Positions 1-12,351 of a DNA stretch of 64,000 bases are shown piece after piece. Each line of letters begins with the position of its first letter. Positions within the stretch are counted from its first letter, which is position 1. Location: NCBI GenBank assembly GCA_963210315.1, contig OY723241.1:1736001-1800000 (forward strand), in the 5' to 3' direction. The translations under genes were made by a program, and so were the position numbers. Under the pieces are notes generated by a model that was not told where the DNA came from, did no database searches, and was given only the letters and a program-made list of their open reading frames with translations. This DNA comes from Rhynchopus euleeides. Its lineage: Eukaryota; Euglenozoa; Diplonemea; Diplonemida; Diplonemidae.

Positions 1-1
1 G

Positions 2-362
2 GGGCGCCTGAAAGCCTGCCGGGGTAATCTCCGCGAGAATGTGATCATCGATTGGTTCATCCAGACAGCCCTGGCCCTCAATGCGATGCATCACAAGCGC
101 ATCCTGCACCGCGATGTGAAGACGCAGAACATATTTCTGACGTCCCAAGGGATTGTGAAGCTCGGGGACTTCGGGATTGCGCGGGAGCTGACCAACACAT
201 TCGACCAGGCACATACGTTTGTCGGCACGCCGTATTACCTCTCCCCGGAGCTGGTGCAGGAGAAGCCTTACGACATGCGCAGGTATGTTGCTGGAGGTGC
301 TGCGCTGTGTTGTGTCGTCAGCCATGCATGGTGGCTCAGAGAGGCCCGCAGTGTGTGTGTGT

Positions 363-396
<34 letters not shown>

Positions 397-2199
397 GTCG
401 CATCGATTGTTGTTATATTTCATTGGTACACCACAGTGGAGATCACATCAAGAGCAAGTGCTCGGTGTGTGTCTACACTAATATAAAAAGATTCACGTGT
501 GTGTGTGTTGTCGCATCGCTTGTTGTTATATTTTATTGGTTGCTGCCCCCCCTCGTTCGTCATTTCTATCTCCACAGCGATACCTGGGCCCTGGGCGTGG
601 TTCTGTATGAGATGATGGCACTGCGGCACCCCTTCAACGCCAACGACATGAAGAGCCTGATGACGAAAATCGTATGGACCTCAACACCACCACCGTTGGC
701 GGGGCAGCAGGGCTTGCGTGTGCCTCACCTGTTTTTTTTTGGCGCATTGAGTGATAGTGCTCAAACATCATGTTGACCTCGGTTTTGTCTGACTCCCTAG
801 AATATCCAGCGTGTGAGTCTGGGTTTGAACATGCCTCATGCCCTAACCACCGCCCCACAGATCCGGGTGTCATACGACCCGCCACCCTCGGTGTACTCGC
901 AGGAGCTGCGAGACTTGGTGCACCGCATTCTGGTAAAGGACGTGCGGCAGCGCATCAGCCTCAGCGCTATCCTGAACCTGCCCGTCATAAGGCGGCGTAT
1001 CTCCCAGTGGGTGAGCGGGATGGCAGGCGTGCCGCAGCCGTACCTCGATGCAATGCTGCAGCACCGCCTGCTGCCGGAATACGCAGTCCTCGAGCGCAAG
1101 GTGTCGGCCCACGCGAAGGAGGAGCAGCGGGCCGAAGCGCCTCCACGGGTCGAGGCTGTTGTGCCTGAAAGGCAGACGCCGAAGAACGGCACCACGACAG
1201 AGGACTCGCGCGACCGGCGGGACCTCGACGACATCAACCAGCCGTCGCCTGCAGAGAGGCGGGAGGAGAGGGGCGGCGGCGGCGGCGGCGGCAGCCATGC
1301 CGTGCCCCCCATCGCAGAGGGGAAGCAGCCTTACAACGTCAACTACCCACACAGCCTGCCGAATGTGCCGTACCCACACAAGCCGCCGTTGCTTTCCAAC
1401 ATGAACCTCAACCAATACATGGGGAAGAAGCAAACCGCGCCGCAGCAGATGGCGAGTGCCACGCCAGGCGCGCCTGATCACGCCAAGGTGCCCAGCTCCT
1501 ATATCCCCAGCCCGAAGTCACGGTATGCCTTATGTGGGGCGATTGTTTGGCGGTAAACTTATGTGTCGATACCATGTCACTCAAAGTCAGTTGTGACGGC
1601 ATTCAGTGTCCTGCACAGCAGGCACTGTTCGCACAACCGAACAAAACCAACTCAAGTGATTTTATGCCGTTGCGATTTCACACCCCGCACACCCCTGCTC
1701 AGGGAGAACGACAGCGTGCCGGACTCGCTGCGCGCACGGGAGCTGATGAAGGAGCGCGAGCTGCAGGGCATGATGGGGCAGATCCGCGGCAACCCGCACC
1801 TTGCACGACTCCCTGCAAAGGGCAACCACTCGCAGTCCCCCATCATGGGCGAGCCTGGGGCGCTGCCGCGCATCCCTGTGCCGAACCGGCCCCCCATGCT
1901 GCAGCCGCACACCCGCCTGCCGCAGGACAACAAGGTATGCCCGCCTGCCAGCCGACAGCCTCCTCGTCGGCTTGCCCTGGCAGCTGGCAGCCGTCAGAAA
2001 AAATCGCTCAAAATGGGGACGGGAAATTGCCACACCACCCCCACCCACTCTCACGCCACCACAGGGCTTCAAACCGCACAGCCACTTCGCTGGCGGGGCG
2101 CCGTCGTCGAACTACCAAGTCCCTCCTCTGCCGCATGCTCAGAAGCGGACGGTGCTGCCTTTGCCACCCGTCCCGCCCGTCTCCGGCCTCAAGAGCTAG
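2..2199 (+). CDS. NEK-family serine/threonine protein kinase, 5' end outside the window, five exons visible
   Basis: The reading frame is already open at base 2 and joins exons 2-282, 578-671, 861-1522, 1703-1934 and 2065-2199, ending at TAG. The joins keep frame and use GT-AG borders. The kinase C-lobe is plain: catalytic loop HRDVKTQN, magnesium loop LGDFGIAR, activation segment ending GTPYYLSPE, then SDTWALGVVLYEMMALRHPF, the order and wording of NIMA-related kinases (NEK1/3/5 type). After the kinase domain (ends in exon 3) comes a long low-complexity tail rich in Pro, Gly, Gln and basic residues, with a run of glycines near 1273-1292. NEKs act in cell-cycle and ciliary/basal body control; a specific role here is not inferable. 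The N-lobe with the ATP-binding loop lies upstream of the window. Splice sites are inferred from frame and homology, not from transcripts. Confidence 0.9.
283..577 (+). other. Intron 1 of the NEK gene, carries a TG microsatellite
   Basis: Begins GTATGT and ends CTCCACAG. Removing it joins DMR to SDTWALG, the conserved NEK wording. A (TG)n tract lies at about 351-394 and the segment after it is repeated loosely at 495-540 (GTGTGTGTTGTCGCATCG), which suggests a local duplication. Confidence 0.85.
672..860 (+). other. Intron 2 of the NEK gene
   Basis: Starts GTATGG, ends CCCCACAG. Splicing joins MTKI to IRVSYDPPPS, matching the NEK segment after the F/G helices. Confidence 0.8.
1523..1702 (+). 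other. Intron 3 of the NEK gene
   Basis: Starts GTATGC, ends CTGCTCAG. It splits an Arg codon (CG|G) and reconnects the tail frame to ENDSVPDSLR. Confidence 0.75.
1935..2064 (+). other. Intron 4 of the NEK gene
   Basis: Starts GTATGC, ends CCACCACAG. Splicing joins PQDNK to GFKPHSHF and gives a 44-codon last exon ending LKS-stop at 2199. All four introns begin GTATG. Confidence 0.75.
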
Positions 2200-3782
2200 C
2201 TGGGAAGGGGTGTGCGTGTGTGCTGGCCTCTGCCTGCAAAATAGTGGCACCCGAGGGTGTCCCCTGCAGGCATTTGCCGATGGGGTGCGCAGGGGGGACG
2301 TGGTGGAGTGCCTGCCGATTGTGGTTTCTTGTCGCTCAAATCTGGTGCCAGCCTTGTGACAGCCGAGAATGAGCGGGCAAGTGCCGAAGGTTGATGTTTT
2401 GAAGCCTGCGGTGTGTCGCCGCGTTGGTGTTCGCTTCTCTCGACACAACCCGGCGTTGCGTATTTAAAAAAAACCCCCCCACAACTAGCCTGATTCCTTT
2501 TGTTCATTTCCACTTTGTCTTCGCGAAAACAGTGCAGGGGAACTGCGCTTTGGCGCATGGCCCCTTTTAGTTTCATAATCACACAGTTTTAAGCGAAGGC
2601 TTACCCCACCCCCCTCCAGAATTTATCCTGACACATGCCTTGCTCTTCCTGTTCTTTGTCTTGTCTGTCCCTCCGATCCGGTCAGCTCTCGGTACGCAGT
2701 GTTTTTGTTTTATCGGTCGGCAACTGCTGCGATGATGGCGTTGCTTCTCTTTTTTTTTCACCCCGCCTCTGTCTGTTGCTACGCCTGGAGGTGTGCCTGC
2801 CTGCTGTGTTGGCATCGGCATGGCGCATCATCTGATGCCCACTGCGCTTGTAGCGGTGTACCACCCTGCAGCACACCCCGGAGCAACCCCGATGAGCCAT
2901 ACGGGTCTACACCCCCCCTTGATCCCGGTGTCTGTGGGAGGTGAATAGTTGCACCGTATATCTCACATAAGTATCTCCGAACCCTGTGCCACGACGGGTC
3001 ATGTGATAACCGTGTAGAGCACAGTGTTGAGTTCTCCGCGTGACTTGTGTCCGCAGGTTCCCAACACAACGTAGGGTGGATGGGGTGTTGAGGGTGAACT
3101 CTGCTGATCCTCCTCACAAATGCAGCACCTTTCCGGAAAGCAACAGTGTGCGCGCTACAGCTGAGTCGTTTCACACGTCACAGGCCGGAGGGCCGTCGAT
3201 CCCACAAAGAAAGGATATCCGCAATTATCGGGGGCGGAACTGTATTTTGCCCTTCTGCTGCTGACGCCGTGCAACGTTGGATGCATTGTGGAGGACGAGC
3301 GCATCAGCCGTCGTTGTTCTGCTCGCTGACAGGTCAGTGTGTGTGTGTGAGTGTGTGAGGGGCATCCGACAGCCGCACCATCTCGGGCAAATGAAGAAGA
3401 ACGAACGGAACAAATCAGACCCCCCTCCCCCCCCCCCCCCTGGTTATATTTGCCAAAGCTGGTGGCGCCTCCTTTGCAGGAATCTCGCGTCGACGTCTTT
3501 TGGGGGGCTGCACACCCACAGGTTGTGCGGGTTGTGCACGAAACGGGATATTCGGCCCTTGCGAGCAGGCGATACTCAATGCGTGTTGCCGCGATCTGCG
3601 AAGGGGGTCGATCCACAAGACCCCCTGTTCGATGCATTTCCATTCGATGCCATGTCTCACCATCCCCACCGCCCCCCCCCCCCCCCTTTTGTTACCACCG
3701 GGTGATGAATGAGCGGGGGCCTGGCCGCCGCCGCGCGAAAAGTCTCCTGTCCCGAGAGTCACCTGGTTCGTTTTTTCTCTGA
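2200..3782. other. Intergenic stretch, no supported gene
   Basis: Probably holds the 3' UTR of the kinase gene at its start. Short ORFs are present on both strands but lack recognisable motifs and are interrupted by homopolymer runs (C runs near 3428-3440 and 3671-3686). No RNA gene seen. Confidence 0.6.
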
Positions 3783-3883
3783 GGGGGGGGGTCTCGCTAC
3801 CAGTCACAGCTCGTCAGCCAGTGAGGGGAAGAGGGGCTGTTGCTCGCTTTTTCTCACTCAGTCACCTGGTAGCGAGGGCCCCC
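3783..3883. mobile_element. 101-bp TIR mini-element (MITE-like), GGGG...CTCGCTAC family, copy 1
   Basis: Ends are inverted: GGGGGGGGTCTCGCTACCAG at the left and CTGGTAGCGAGGGCCCCC at the right. It is flanked by TGA at 3780-3782 and 3884-3886, a 3-bp target duplication. A second copy is at 16533-16641 with a different 3-bp duplication. The inner part holds TTTTTCTCACTCAGTCAC in both copies. No coding capacity. Confidence 0.75.
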
Positions 3884-6800
3884 TGACAATACACTCCAGA
3901 TCCCTTTTGTCGCTGCCAGAGAGGGGGAAAGGCCGCAAGGCGATGGCCTCCACCTATGTTATACACCGAACGGGCCACGAACCATACAAAACAGAATCAC
4001 CGCCGGATTGTGTGCTGCATCCGCAGGGCACAATCAACACCGCGTTGCCTCCACACCACTCTTCTTTCTTGACGAACACTGTGTATCTCGCAGCTTTCCA
4101 AACAGCCGATCGTGTGTCCGTGGAGCTTGAACCCATAAAGGGTATACAAAGCGTTGAGGTTTCCAACCCCAACAGTGTCAGTCGTTCACCTTTCTATCAA
4201 TGCACACCCCTTTCTGTGATGGATAAAATACTGCCGGTTCGAGCAACAGCGGTTTTGGTTTGTTATGGAGGCTGCTGGGGGGAGGAGGGGAGGGGGAGGG
4301 TGGCATGTCCTTCGGTGGCTTGCAAAGGGGCTAAGGCTGCGCTCTCCCCCCCCCTGCCCCCCTGCCCCCTTTGTGCGATGTGTGGTGTGCCGTCTGGGGT
4401 TAATGTTATGATCATGCTGTAATGTTGCCACGTCATCTCAGCAGGTGTGGTGCAAGAAACCATTGCAAGACACCCCCCCCCCCCCCACCGTGTGCGATCA
4501 GCGGGAAAATCGGAACGCCGTTTTCTCGTGCATCGAACCGCCTTTCCGATATTTTAAACACAGCTGACCCTTCTGTCAGTGTCAAAAGGATGGCGGGAGG
4601 CAGCGCCTTTGTTGGGAAACAAAGACAACCTCCACAGCTAAGGCTGTGGGTTTTTTTTGGTTTTGTTTGCCCAGCTTTGGCGCATCTCCCCAATAACTTT
4701 TGCACATGCACGATGCGTAAAAGCGTAGGACTGCTTCCGACGACACCCCTGATCCTTTCTTTGTGGGTCTTCGTTGGCCGTCATTCTCCGTCAATCTTCG
4801 TCAGTTTTCAGCTAATTCAACAGGAATGCGCCAATATGCACTGACGACCACCCCATAGCAAAGACTGGGGTGTTGGCGGGTCTGTTCCATCTCCTATGTT
4901 CAGGGAAATTCGCAAAAAATCATCGAAAATCACCAAAAATCACGGAGCCCCTTATAAAAGAGCTTTTTAAATTGAGTGAAAAAAGGTGAAAAAAGGCGAA
5001 AAAAGGTGGCGCTGTCCTTGGCAGGACTTTGAAAGTGCCGCCTTGATATCCTTGTTGGATAGAACCCTCATATCACACCCTCAATCAGCTGACGAAAAAA
5101 GGTGAAAAAAGGTGAAAAAACGGATTTTTTTTGGGGCGTGCGGGGGGGTTTTCCTATGGATTTGGGCCCTTTTGATGTACCGCCACCTGATTTTGACCCG
5201 AGTTTGGAGGAATTTGGCAGAGTTTGGAGGTGTTTGGTGGAGTTTGGTGGCGTTCGGTAGTGTTGTGCGGTGTTGTATGGTGGTTCCCTGCAAAAAATCG
5301 AATGTCCTATGGGGTGGAGGGCGCTGGGGACTGGGCAGTGGCCGTTCCACATGCCCTTCCCCTCGTGACTTACACCCTGTCGCCACCCCACTTCATGGGG
5401 TGGCGACAGGGTCGTACTTGCGGCGGTATGCAACCATCAGTACAGCCTGTTTCGGGTTCGCAAAGCCTGGTACGCTGCCTTGCCGTAGGGACCCAGATAC
5501 TGAGGACACCCCTGTGAGAACACTGAGGGAATATGTTGGGCGAGCCTAGGTGTCGGGGTGACCGAGGCAGAGCACCCTGCCCAGAACATGAACAAGAAAG
5601 ACTGTTCGACTGACGGGGAAGAACCTGATGGGCAGGTGTGGTCTTCGGTGCAATGTTTGGAGAGATCAGGAGCCTTCTCTACAAGGCTACCCCTGTTGGA
5701 CTTGGCCTTCGCTCCCGTGAGCAGTGAAAAAAGTGAGGAACACCGTTCTTCCCCTCTGACTGACGACCAGTGATGTCGTAGCGAAGGACCTTGAATGGGG
5801 CTTGAACCCGAGAGTCAATACTCAACCAAAGGTATTCTCCAGGACCTGGCACGGAACGGGCGATACGAACGCTCCCACCGTGCGCACGGACCTGTATGCG
5901 ACTCTACAAGGAACCACGGGGTGGCGCGCGCACATCACCTGGGAAGCCTCAAGGAGCCTGCCTGATCAGCAAGGCAAGGGGTGATGATCATCTGGAGACC
6001 TGAGCCCATGCAGGATCGGAGAGACGCGAAGTCCTTATCCACAGATGCTCCACCTGAGGGAGACCACCCTCCACCTCCTTCGGACAGACCACACACCTTG
6101 TCGATGACCACAGCAGCCGGACACAGACCAGTACGTGTACCCTGCCTGCAGCACCGGGCCACACCCCATCGAGGGTCTCCCTGAAGCATCTCTTTCGCCA
6201 CTGCCCAAGCCGGCACCCCCTCACCGCCACCAACGAACTGTTGCTGCAGCGCGACAAGGAGGCAGCCCACTACCTCGCTGCAGCAGGGGAACTGGGCACA
6301 GCGAGGTACTTCAGCCATTCAGCTTCAGGCTTGCAGTGGTCTTCAATCCCACCCAAGCCTTACCGAAGCTTGGATACCCCTGGGTCGGGATTCGGAACGT
6401 GGGTATATCGGCCGGTGGGATGCGACTTTGGGAAGGGATGGTCTACCCAAAATGGCTGGAAATTCTGTCCGGCCGCTGAAATTTGAGCCGGATTACGGGC
6501 GCCCATCTCGCGAGTCCCACTAGGCACACAGGCAATGCGATTCGCATTGCCTGTGTGACTAGGACACGCATTCGCGTCTCAGACTCCCGTACCCAGACTC
6601 CCGCTAGCGGGCTAGGGCAGTTGGAGTCCACTATGTACTTGCACTCCAGGTCCCTGACTTGCACGCAGTGCAATAATGTGCCTGGAACCGGGGAGGAATG
6701 CAGTGCAAGTAATGTCCGGGTGTGCAAGTGATATCTTCCTCCCTGTTTTAGGGGGGCAGTTGGCCTGTAGTACGGATCGAACCCGGTCCGTCCAGGAACA

Positions 6801-7540
6801 GGAAGTGTACCGTACGACTTCTCCTTCACCCAACGGCGTCGTGCGGTCAAGCAAATCGGATATTCTTCCCAACGGGACCCTTCCCAAGACGAAAACCAGT
6901 CCCTGACCAACCCCACAGGCTCATCTTACCCTTCCTGGGGCTGGGAGTATGGTAGTGACCTCCATTTAGTAGCTGATTTTGGCCCGGGTTTTGTGGGAGT
7001 TTGGTGGTAAACTGGAGATTTCACGCCATGACCAAAATGACCCCACCACGATCCGCACAGGTTCTAAACGTTCAAAAGAACGGGGTTTCAAAAAATCCGC
7101 GGAGGTGGGTGGGTGTAGGTGTGGTGTGGGAGCCCCTGAACCAGACCCCTTATTCATGGGTGAAGCTTGACACCTAGACCCACAAAATGACCCCACTACG
7201 ATCCGCACAGATTCCAAATATTCAAAAGAAACAGGTTTTGGAACACCCGAAGAGGCGGCCCCGCTGGGTGGGCAGGTGTGGCATGCTGGCTGACTCCCAG
7301 TCACATCCTCCGATGACAAGCCCCTGAACTAGACCCACAGGTCGAACTATCTCCCATTTTTACCCCCACTCGACCGGCTGGAGTCCGTCGTGTAGGTACA
7401 TGGGACCACCACAGGGACCCACAAGTCATCCACAGGACCACCCTGCAGGGCAACAAGGCGCTGTGGCCTCTCAAGTCACCAGCGATTTTCGGTGATTTTA
7501 GGTGAAAAAAGGTGAAAAAAGGTGAATTTTTTGTTTTTTT
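3884..7540. other. Intergenic, decayed repeats, no supported gene
   Basis: Contains GGTGAAAAAA motifs at 4977-5008, 5099-5122 and 7500-7525, with CGAAAATCACC-type sequence near 4923 and its inverse near 7484, so the block may be an old TIR element. A degraded copy of the ACTCCCGCTAGCGGG...GGAGTCCAC terminal region of the CACGG transposon is seen near 6583-6633. ORFs here carry no recognisable domain. Confidence 0.5.
7032..7250. repeat. Diverged direct repeat pair, about 70 bp each
   Basis: About 7032-7100 and 7181-7250 share AAAATGACCCCA, TACGATCCGCACAG-type and TTCAAAAGAA blocks in the same order. They look like two monomers of an old tandem or dispersed repeat. Confidence 0.55.
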
Positions 7541-7789
7541 TTGCACATAACACACCTGTGTGGTACGGGAAATGCTACGAGGAACGCGATGGACTCGGGA
7601 CTGCTGCTGGCCTCTCTTGCTATGGTTTACTTATGTTTCGTGCTCCACCTGCTCCACCTCATTCTGCACTTCAGATGATCCACTTCACGTGGGTTACGGG
7701 GTTTGGGACAACGATGATATGTTGTGTCCGACGACAAGGTAAGGTAAGCTCATCGAGGTACACCAAACCGGAGTTGTCAAATCAAAAAA
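7541..7789 (+). repeat. 249-bp duplicated block, copy 1
   Basis: From TTGCACATAACACACCTGTG to TTGTCAAATCAAAAAA. The same block recurs at 11990-12238 with no difference I could see. Both copies end in an A-run. The frame inside (starting near 7558) is open but short and unrecognised. Near-identity across about 4.4 kb suggests recent duplication or transposition of a small element. Confidence 0.8.
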
Positions 7790-7845
7790 GACACACCGCC
7801 CGAGAGGCAATTGGTGTGACACAACAGCGATGACACAACCACTCT

Positions 7846-8613
7846 GCCCGAGGGGGTGCGTTTTTAGCGACCGAGACCTCCTCTCCTGACTGAGGGACAC
7901 ACGATCTGACCGTCCGAGAGACGCAGCATTCTACCCTGCCCGAGGGGCACCCACTCTCCTGACCGAGAGACACGCAGTCTTGCCCGAGGGGCACCTGGTT
8001 TCCTGACCGAGACAATATTCTGCCCGAGGGGCACTCACTCTCCCGACCGAGAGACACGCAGTTTTGCCCGAGGGGCACCTGTTCTCCTGACCGAGACAAT
8101 ATTCTGCCCGAGGGGCACCCACTCTCCCGACCGAGAGACGCAGCATCTCGCCCGAGGGGCACCTGTTCTCCTGACCGAGACAAAAATTTTGCCCGAGGGG
8201 CACCCACTCTCCCGACCGAGAGACACGCAGTCTTGCCCGAGGGGCACCTGTTCTCCTGACCGAGACAATATTCTGCCCGAGGGGCATCCACTCTCCCGAC
8301 CGAGAGACGCAGCATCTCGCCCGAGGGGCACCTGTTCTCCTGACCGAGACAATATTCTGCCCGAGGGGCACTCACTCTCCCGACCGAGAGACACGCAGTT
8401 TTGCCCGAGGGGCACCCGTTATCCTGACCGAGACAAAACTATGCCCGAGGGGCACCCACTCTCCCGACCGAGAGACGCAGCATCTCGCCCGAGGGGCACC
8501 TGTTCTCCTGACCGAGACAAAAATTTTGCCCGAGGGGCACCCGCTCTCCCGACCGAGAGATACACAATCTTGCCCGAGGGGCACCAAATCCCGACCGAGA
8601 AGACGACCCTCAC
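7846..8613. repeat. Minisatellite 1, about 40/44-bp alternating units with CCCGAGGGGCACC core
   Basis: Some 18 units, each with TGCCCGAGGGGCACC followed by a spacer and GACCGAGA. Two unit types alternate: one with CTGTTCTCCTGACCGAGACA and one with CACTCTCCCGACCGAGAGAC, so the higher-order period is about 84 bp. Several frames stay open through the array on both strands only because units lack stops; I do not read these as genes. Confidence 0.85.
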
Positions 8614-9029
8614 ACCATGCTCGTGTCAGGTCTCAAGAGGGCCGAAGCCGCGGTTGAGGACAACAACACCCCCACGCACTGGTTCTAATAAATGACGGCG
8701 AGGTGCACGGGGGGATCAGCACGAAGGAGGGGCGCAAAAAGATGGGGATGATGACGCCGTGGTGTTCAAGGTGGTCCTCCGCCGCTTATGAACGTGACAG
8801 CGGGACAGCGCTGCGCCCGTGGCCGCAGCGGATTGAGGACATTCCCATCAGCCATCGAGACTATCACCGCGCCTCGCCGAAAACCTGCTTCACGCTTGAT
8901 CGCGCTCAAGGTTTCCAAACGCATACTTCAGCTGGAGGTTCCGTCACAGAGGCGCTGACAAAGGCGGGACCAAGAGCAACAGTCGGGTGCTGATAAATGG
9001 GTCGATACTGATGCAGCAAAGTGACGTCA
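8614..9029. other. Spacer between two minisatellites
   Basis: Unique sequence with no recognisable gene; a 96-codon ORF at 8703-8993 has no known motif. Confidence 0.5.
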
Positions 9030-9860
9030 GTGATATCCAACTCCTACTTTCCTGACCGAGACACGATCTTGCCGAGGAGCATCGGACCGAGACACCCACT
9101 TCTGCCTGAGGGGCACCTAGCCGAGACGCATTTTTCCTGCCCGAGGGGCATCTCGCCGAGACATTACCTGCCTGAGGGGCACCTGGCCACGACATACCTA
9201 CAGCTTACGCTTGCGGGGCACCCTGCCTGAGGAGCACCTGGCCAAGACATACATTTCCGCCTACGAGGCACCCTGCCCGAGGGGCACCTGGTCAAGACAC
9301 ACACTTCCGCCTACGGGGCACCCTGCCCGAGGGGCACCTGGCCAAGACAGACACCTCTGCCTACGAGGCACCCTGCCCGAGGGGCACCTGGCCAAGACAT
9401 ACACTTCCGCCTACGAGGCACCCTGCCCGAGGGGCACCTGGCCAAGACATACACTTCCGCCTACGAGGCACCCTGCCCGAGGGGCACCTGGCCAAGACAG
9501 ACACTTCCGCCTACGAGGCACCCTGCCCGAGGGGCACCTGGCCAAGACATACACTTCCGCCTACGAGGCACCCTGCCCGAGGGGCACCTGGTCAAGACAT
9601 ACATTTCCGCCTACGGGGCACCCTGCCTGAGGGGCATCTGGCCGCGACATACACTTCCGCCTACGGGGCACCCTGCCTGAGGGGCACCTGGCCAAGACGC
9701 ACATTCATGCCCGAGGGACACCGGGCCGAGACATTACATTCCCTGCCTGAGGGACACCTGGCCGAGACACATTCCTGCCGAGGGGCACTCACTCCCGACC
9801 GCGAGACGCAGGATTTTGCCTGAGGGGCACCTCCTCTCCTGACCGAGACACAACCCCGCC
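9030..9860. repeat. Minisatellite 2, 50-bp units with the same CCCGAGGGGCACC core
   Basis: Between about 9190 and 9700 the unit is exactly 50 bp, each with CTGCCCGAGGGGCACCTGGC, CAAGACATACACTTCCGCC and TACGAGGCACC. Flanks on both sides (9050-9190, 9700-9860) hold shorter, more diverged versions. The core is shared with minisatellite 1 but the spacers differ. Confidence 0.85.
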
Positions 9861-11931
9861 CAGCACAGTGCCGAGGGGCATTTACGCTTTCGACTGGAAT
9901 ACCGAGCCTGACCCGGGGAGACACAATCGTGCCACAATCGTGAGGGGCATACTCTCTTGATTGAGAAATACACCTTTTTTGCCCGAGCGACGGCACCTGA
10001 AGGCGGAAGGGTGGCCTGTCACACACAGCCTGCCAGATCCAGCTCGAGCACGGTGACGCGACGTGAGCTTTCCGAGGGCGACAGTTTTCGTGTACCAATG
10101 CAACGCCCCCGGACACGCCCCCGAGAAGCCGGCACGTCTGTCGTGCCCAGCTTATCTGCGCGAATGCCGACTACGCGCACCCCGGCGTCAAGCGGATGCC
10201 CGCACACGCCCCAAGCGGGGCATACTCCGTCGAAGCATAGTCTCCCTGCCGGGGGACACACATTCAAGCCTGCATTATTCACAGGGGTCAGGGGGAGTTC
10301 CGGGCGTCTGTGGCCCGGTGTTGAGACGTACGACCTCACAGTTCCATGCAGGGAAGGGGAGCTGCTGACTGGACACCTGCGAGGTGCCGTGGGACATACA
10401 CAGAGATCAGGTATCCAACACAGCCGAGACGCTCTCCCAAGCTGCACTGCTCGGGGAGCAAAAGAAGCAGCGACTGAGAGACGCGTCCGCATCGCCTGTG
10501 TCAGCGGTGCCGCCGCTGAGGGGGTCCACCGAAACCGCAGCCATGGCAGCGGGCCGAGATCATTCCACAAGGTTGGGGGGCAGTCGGCCAGTCTTCCCGA
10601 GTACCCAGCAGCCTACTCGACAAGCCCGAACAGCGACTGCAGCGTGCGACAAGCTCCGGTCCGCGGGGACTCACCTCTCTCATTAAGAAGGCGGCTCCGA
10701 GAATCCTTCTGGCATGCCCACACCTCCAGGGCCTCGAATTTCCTCACGCACCGGGAAATACGCCCTCCACACTGAGTCCGGGCGTTACCACTGAATCGAC
10801 GCCACGTGGGGCCACAGGGCCTCCGTTTGATGCGCTGTCTACGAGGCGGGCGATGGGGCAGGTACAGTGGGGATCAGCCCAGTGGGAAGGGGGCCGCAGG
10901 AACGTGTTGTCCACCGCTCGAGCGGAGTTCAGGAGACGACAGTGCGCGCGATCGCCCTCGTTCACCCAGAAGGGCCGGCACCTCTCACACCTACCCCTGG
11001 GCACTCCATGCAGCGTCTCCAGTGCGCCATGAAGAGGCGCGTTGGGCTTCACCCCGCAACTCGCTCGCAGCCAGCGAAGACCGGAGAGGACACAGAGAGC
11101 CACAGAGCGATCGAGATCACGCCGGAAAGCACCGGGTGTTGGCCGGGCTCCCGAAGGGCGAGAGTTTAAGACGGCCGGACAGTAGACTGCTGCGGAGGAG
11201 CTGGGAGGCGAGTTTCAGACTGTGATTTCTCGATCCGCCGAGCCCTGTCCCCAGGCGAGAGCTGCCGGGTCATGGTGGCTGAATATGCACGAGCGTCGCG
11301 GTGGTGGTGCTGGGAGCGCACCAGAGGACTGTCACGCTGAGGGGCTGGGCATGGCCACTGACTACCTGGATACGGCCGTCTCAGTGCATCGCCCGGGGTG
11401 CAAAACGACATCGAGGATGTCAGGAAGAAGGGTCATGTGGGCACACACCAATATGTCGGAGACGTGAAGAAGCCTCGAGGGGAAGGGTTCCCCAGGGGAT
11501 GGAGGATCCCGAAGAGGTACAGGGTGAGGATTCAAATACCCGGAGTGGGAAACGCACCAGACGTCGGGGGTCAGCCAAGAGCGGGTGGTTGCAGCACAGG
11601 CGGGGCTGTGTGCAACCTTTGCCCCCTTAGTTTCGCCGGGTTGAGACGCATCAACTCTCTCGCCGGGTGCGGCAACTGGAGAGACAGGCATGTTGTCGAT
11701 AGGGCACACCAAGAATCACGAGGCTGACCACACGACGGCGGCACACGGCCGAGGCAGGCGGATCCCCTCAGCGAGTGAGGTTCGATCGTTTTCCGTACAA
11801 GGTGCTCGTGACAACGTAGAAAGCGGTACATTACCATCGGAGGGATGCATACGATGGGCGACGGAGCCTGATCACTTCAATAGTAGACCGTTCGCGCGGC
11901 GTCCCTAAGTCCTTGGGTCCTAAGGGTCCTG
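9861..11931. other. No supported gene
   Basis: The longest ORF (9957-10775, plus) has biased Arg/Ser/Pro composition and no motif. Overlapping frames of similar length exist on both strands, as expected from GC-rich noncoding DNA. Nothing else recognised. Confidence 0.45.
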
Positions 11932-12351
11932 GGTGGAAGCGTCCAATGCAACACTCACAGCATAGAGGCCAAGTGTTTCTCGTAGTATTTTGCACATAAC
12001 ACACCTGTGTGGTACGGGAAATGCTACGAGGAACGCGATGGACTCGGGACTGCTGCTGGCCTCTCTTGCTATGGTTTACTTATGTTTCGTGCTCCACCTG
12101 CTCCACCTCATTCTGCACTTCAGATGATCCACTTCACGTGGGTTACGGGGTTTGGGACAACGATGATATGTTGTGTCCGACGACAAGGTAAGGTAAGCTC
12201 ATCGAGGTACACCAAACCGGAGTTGTCAAATCAAAAAAAAAAATATGGGGGGGGGTTTTTCAAAGTGCAAGAGGTGGAGCCCGTTCAACAGGTGGAAGCG
12301 TCCAATGCAACACTCACAGCATAGAGGCCAAGTGTTTCTCGTAGTATTTTG
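11932..12351. repeat. 61-bp direct repeats flanking a second copy of the 249-bp block
   Basis: The 61-bp sequence starting GGTGGAAGCGTCCAATGCAA occurs at 11932-11992 and again at 12291-12351. Between them lies the second copy of the 249-bp block (11990-12238), an A-run, a G-run and 50 bp of other sequence. It could be a tandem duplication or an insertion with a very long target duplication. The GTGGAAGCGTC word also occurs near 18753 and 19423. Confidence 0.75.

Noticed and set aside
3709..4422. 237-codon plus-strand ORF
   Set aside because: It runs through the mini-element at 3783-3883 and homopolymers; no conserved motif.
6760..6840. tRNA-like GGTTCGATCC on the minus strand
   Set aside because: The T-stem does not pair and no D-arm or anticodon arm fits around it.
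7846..9860. CRISPR-like array
   Set aside because: Spacers are themselves repeated, units alternate, and the host is a eukaryote with introns. These are minisatellites.
9957..10775. 272-codon plus-strand ORF
   Set aside because: Biased composition, no motif, several competing open frames in GC-rich DNA, and it begins at the edge of a minisatellite.
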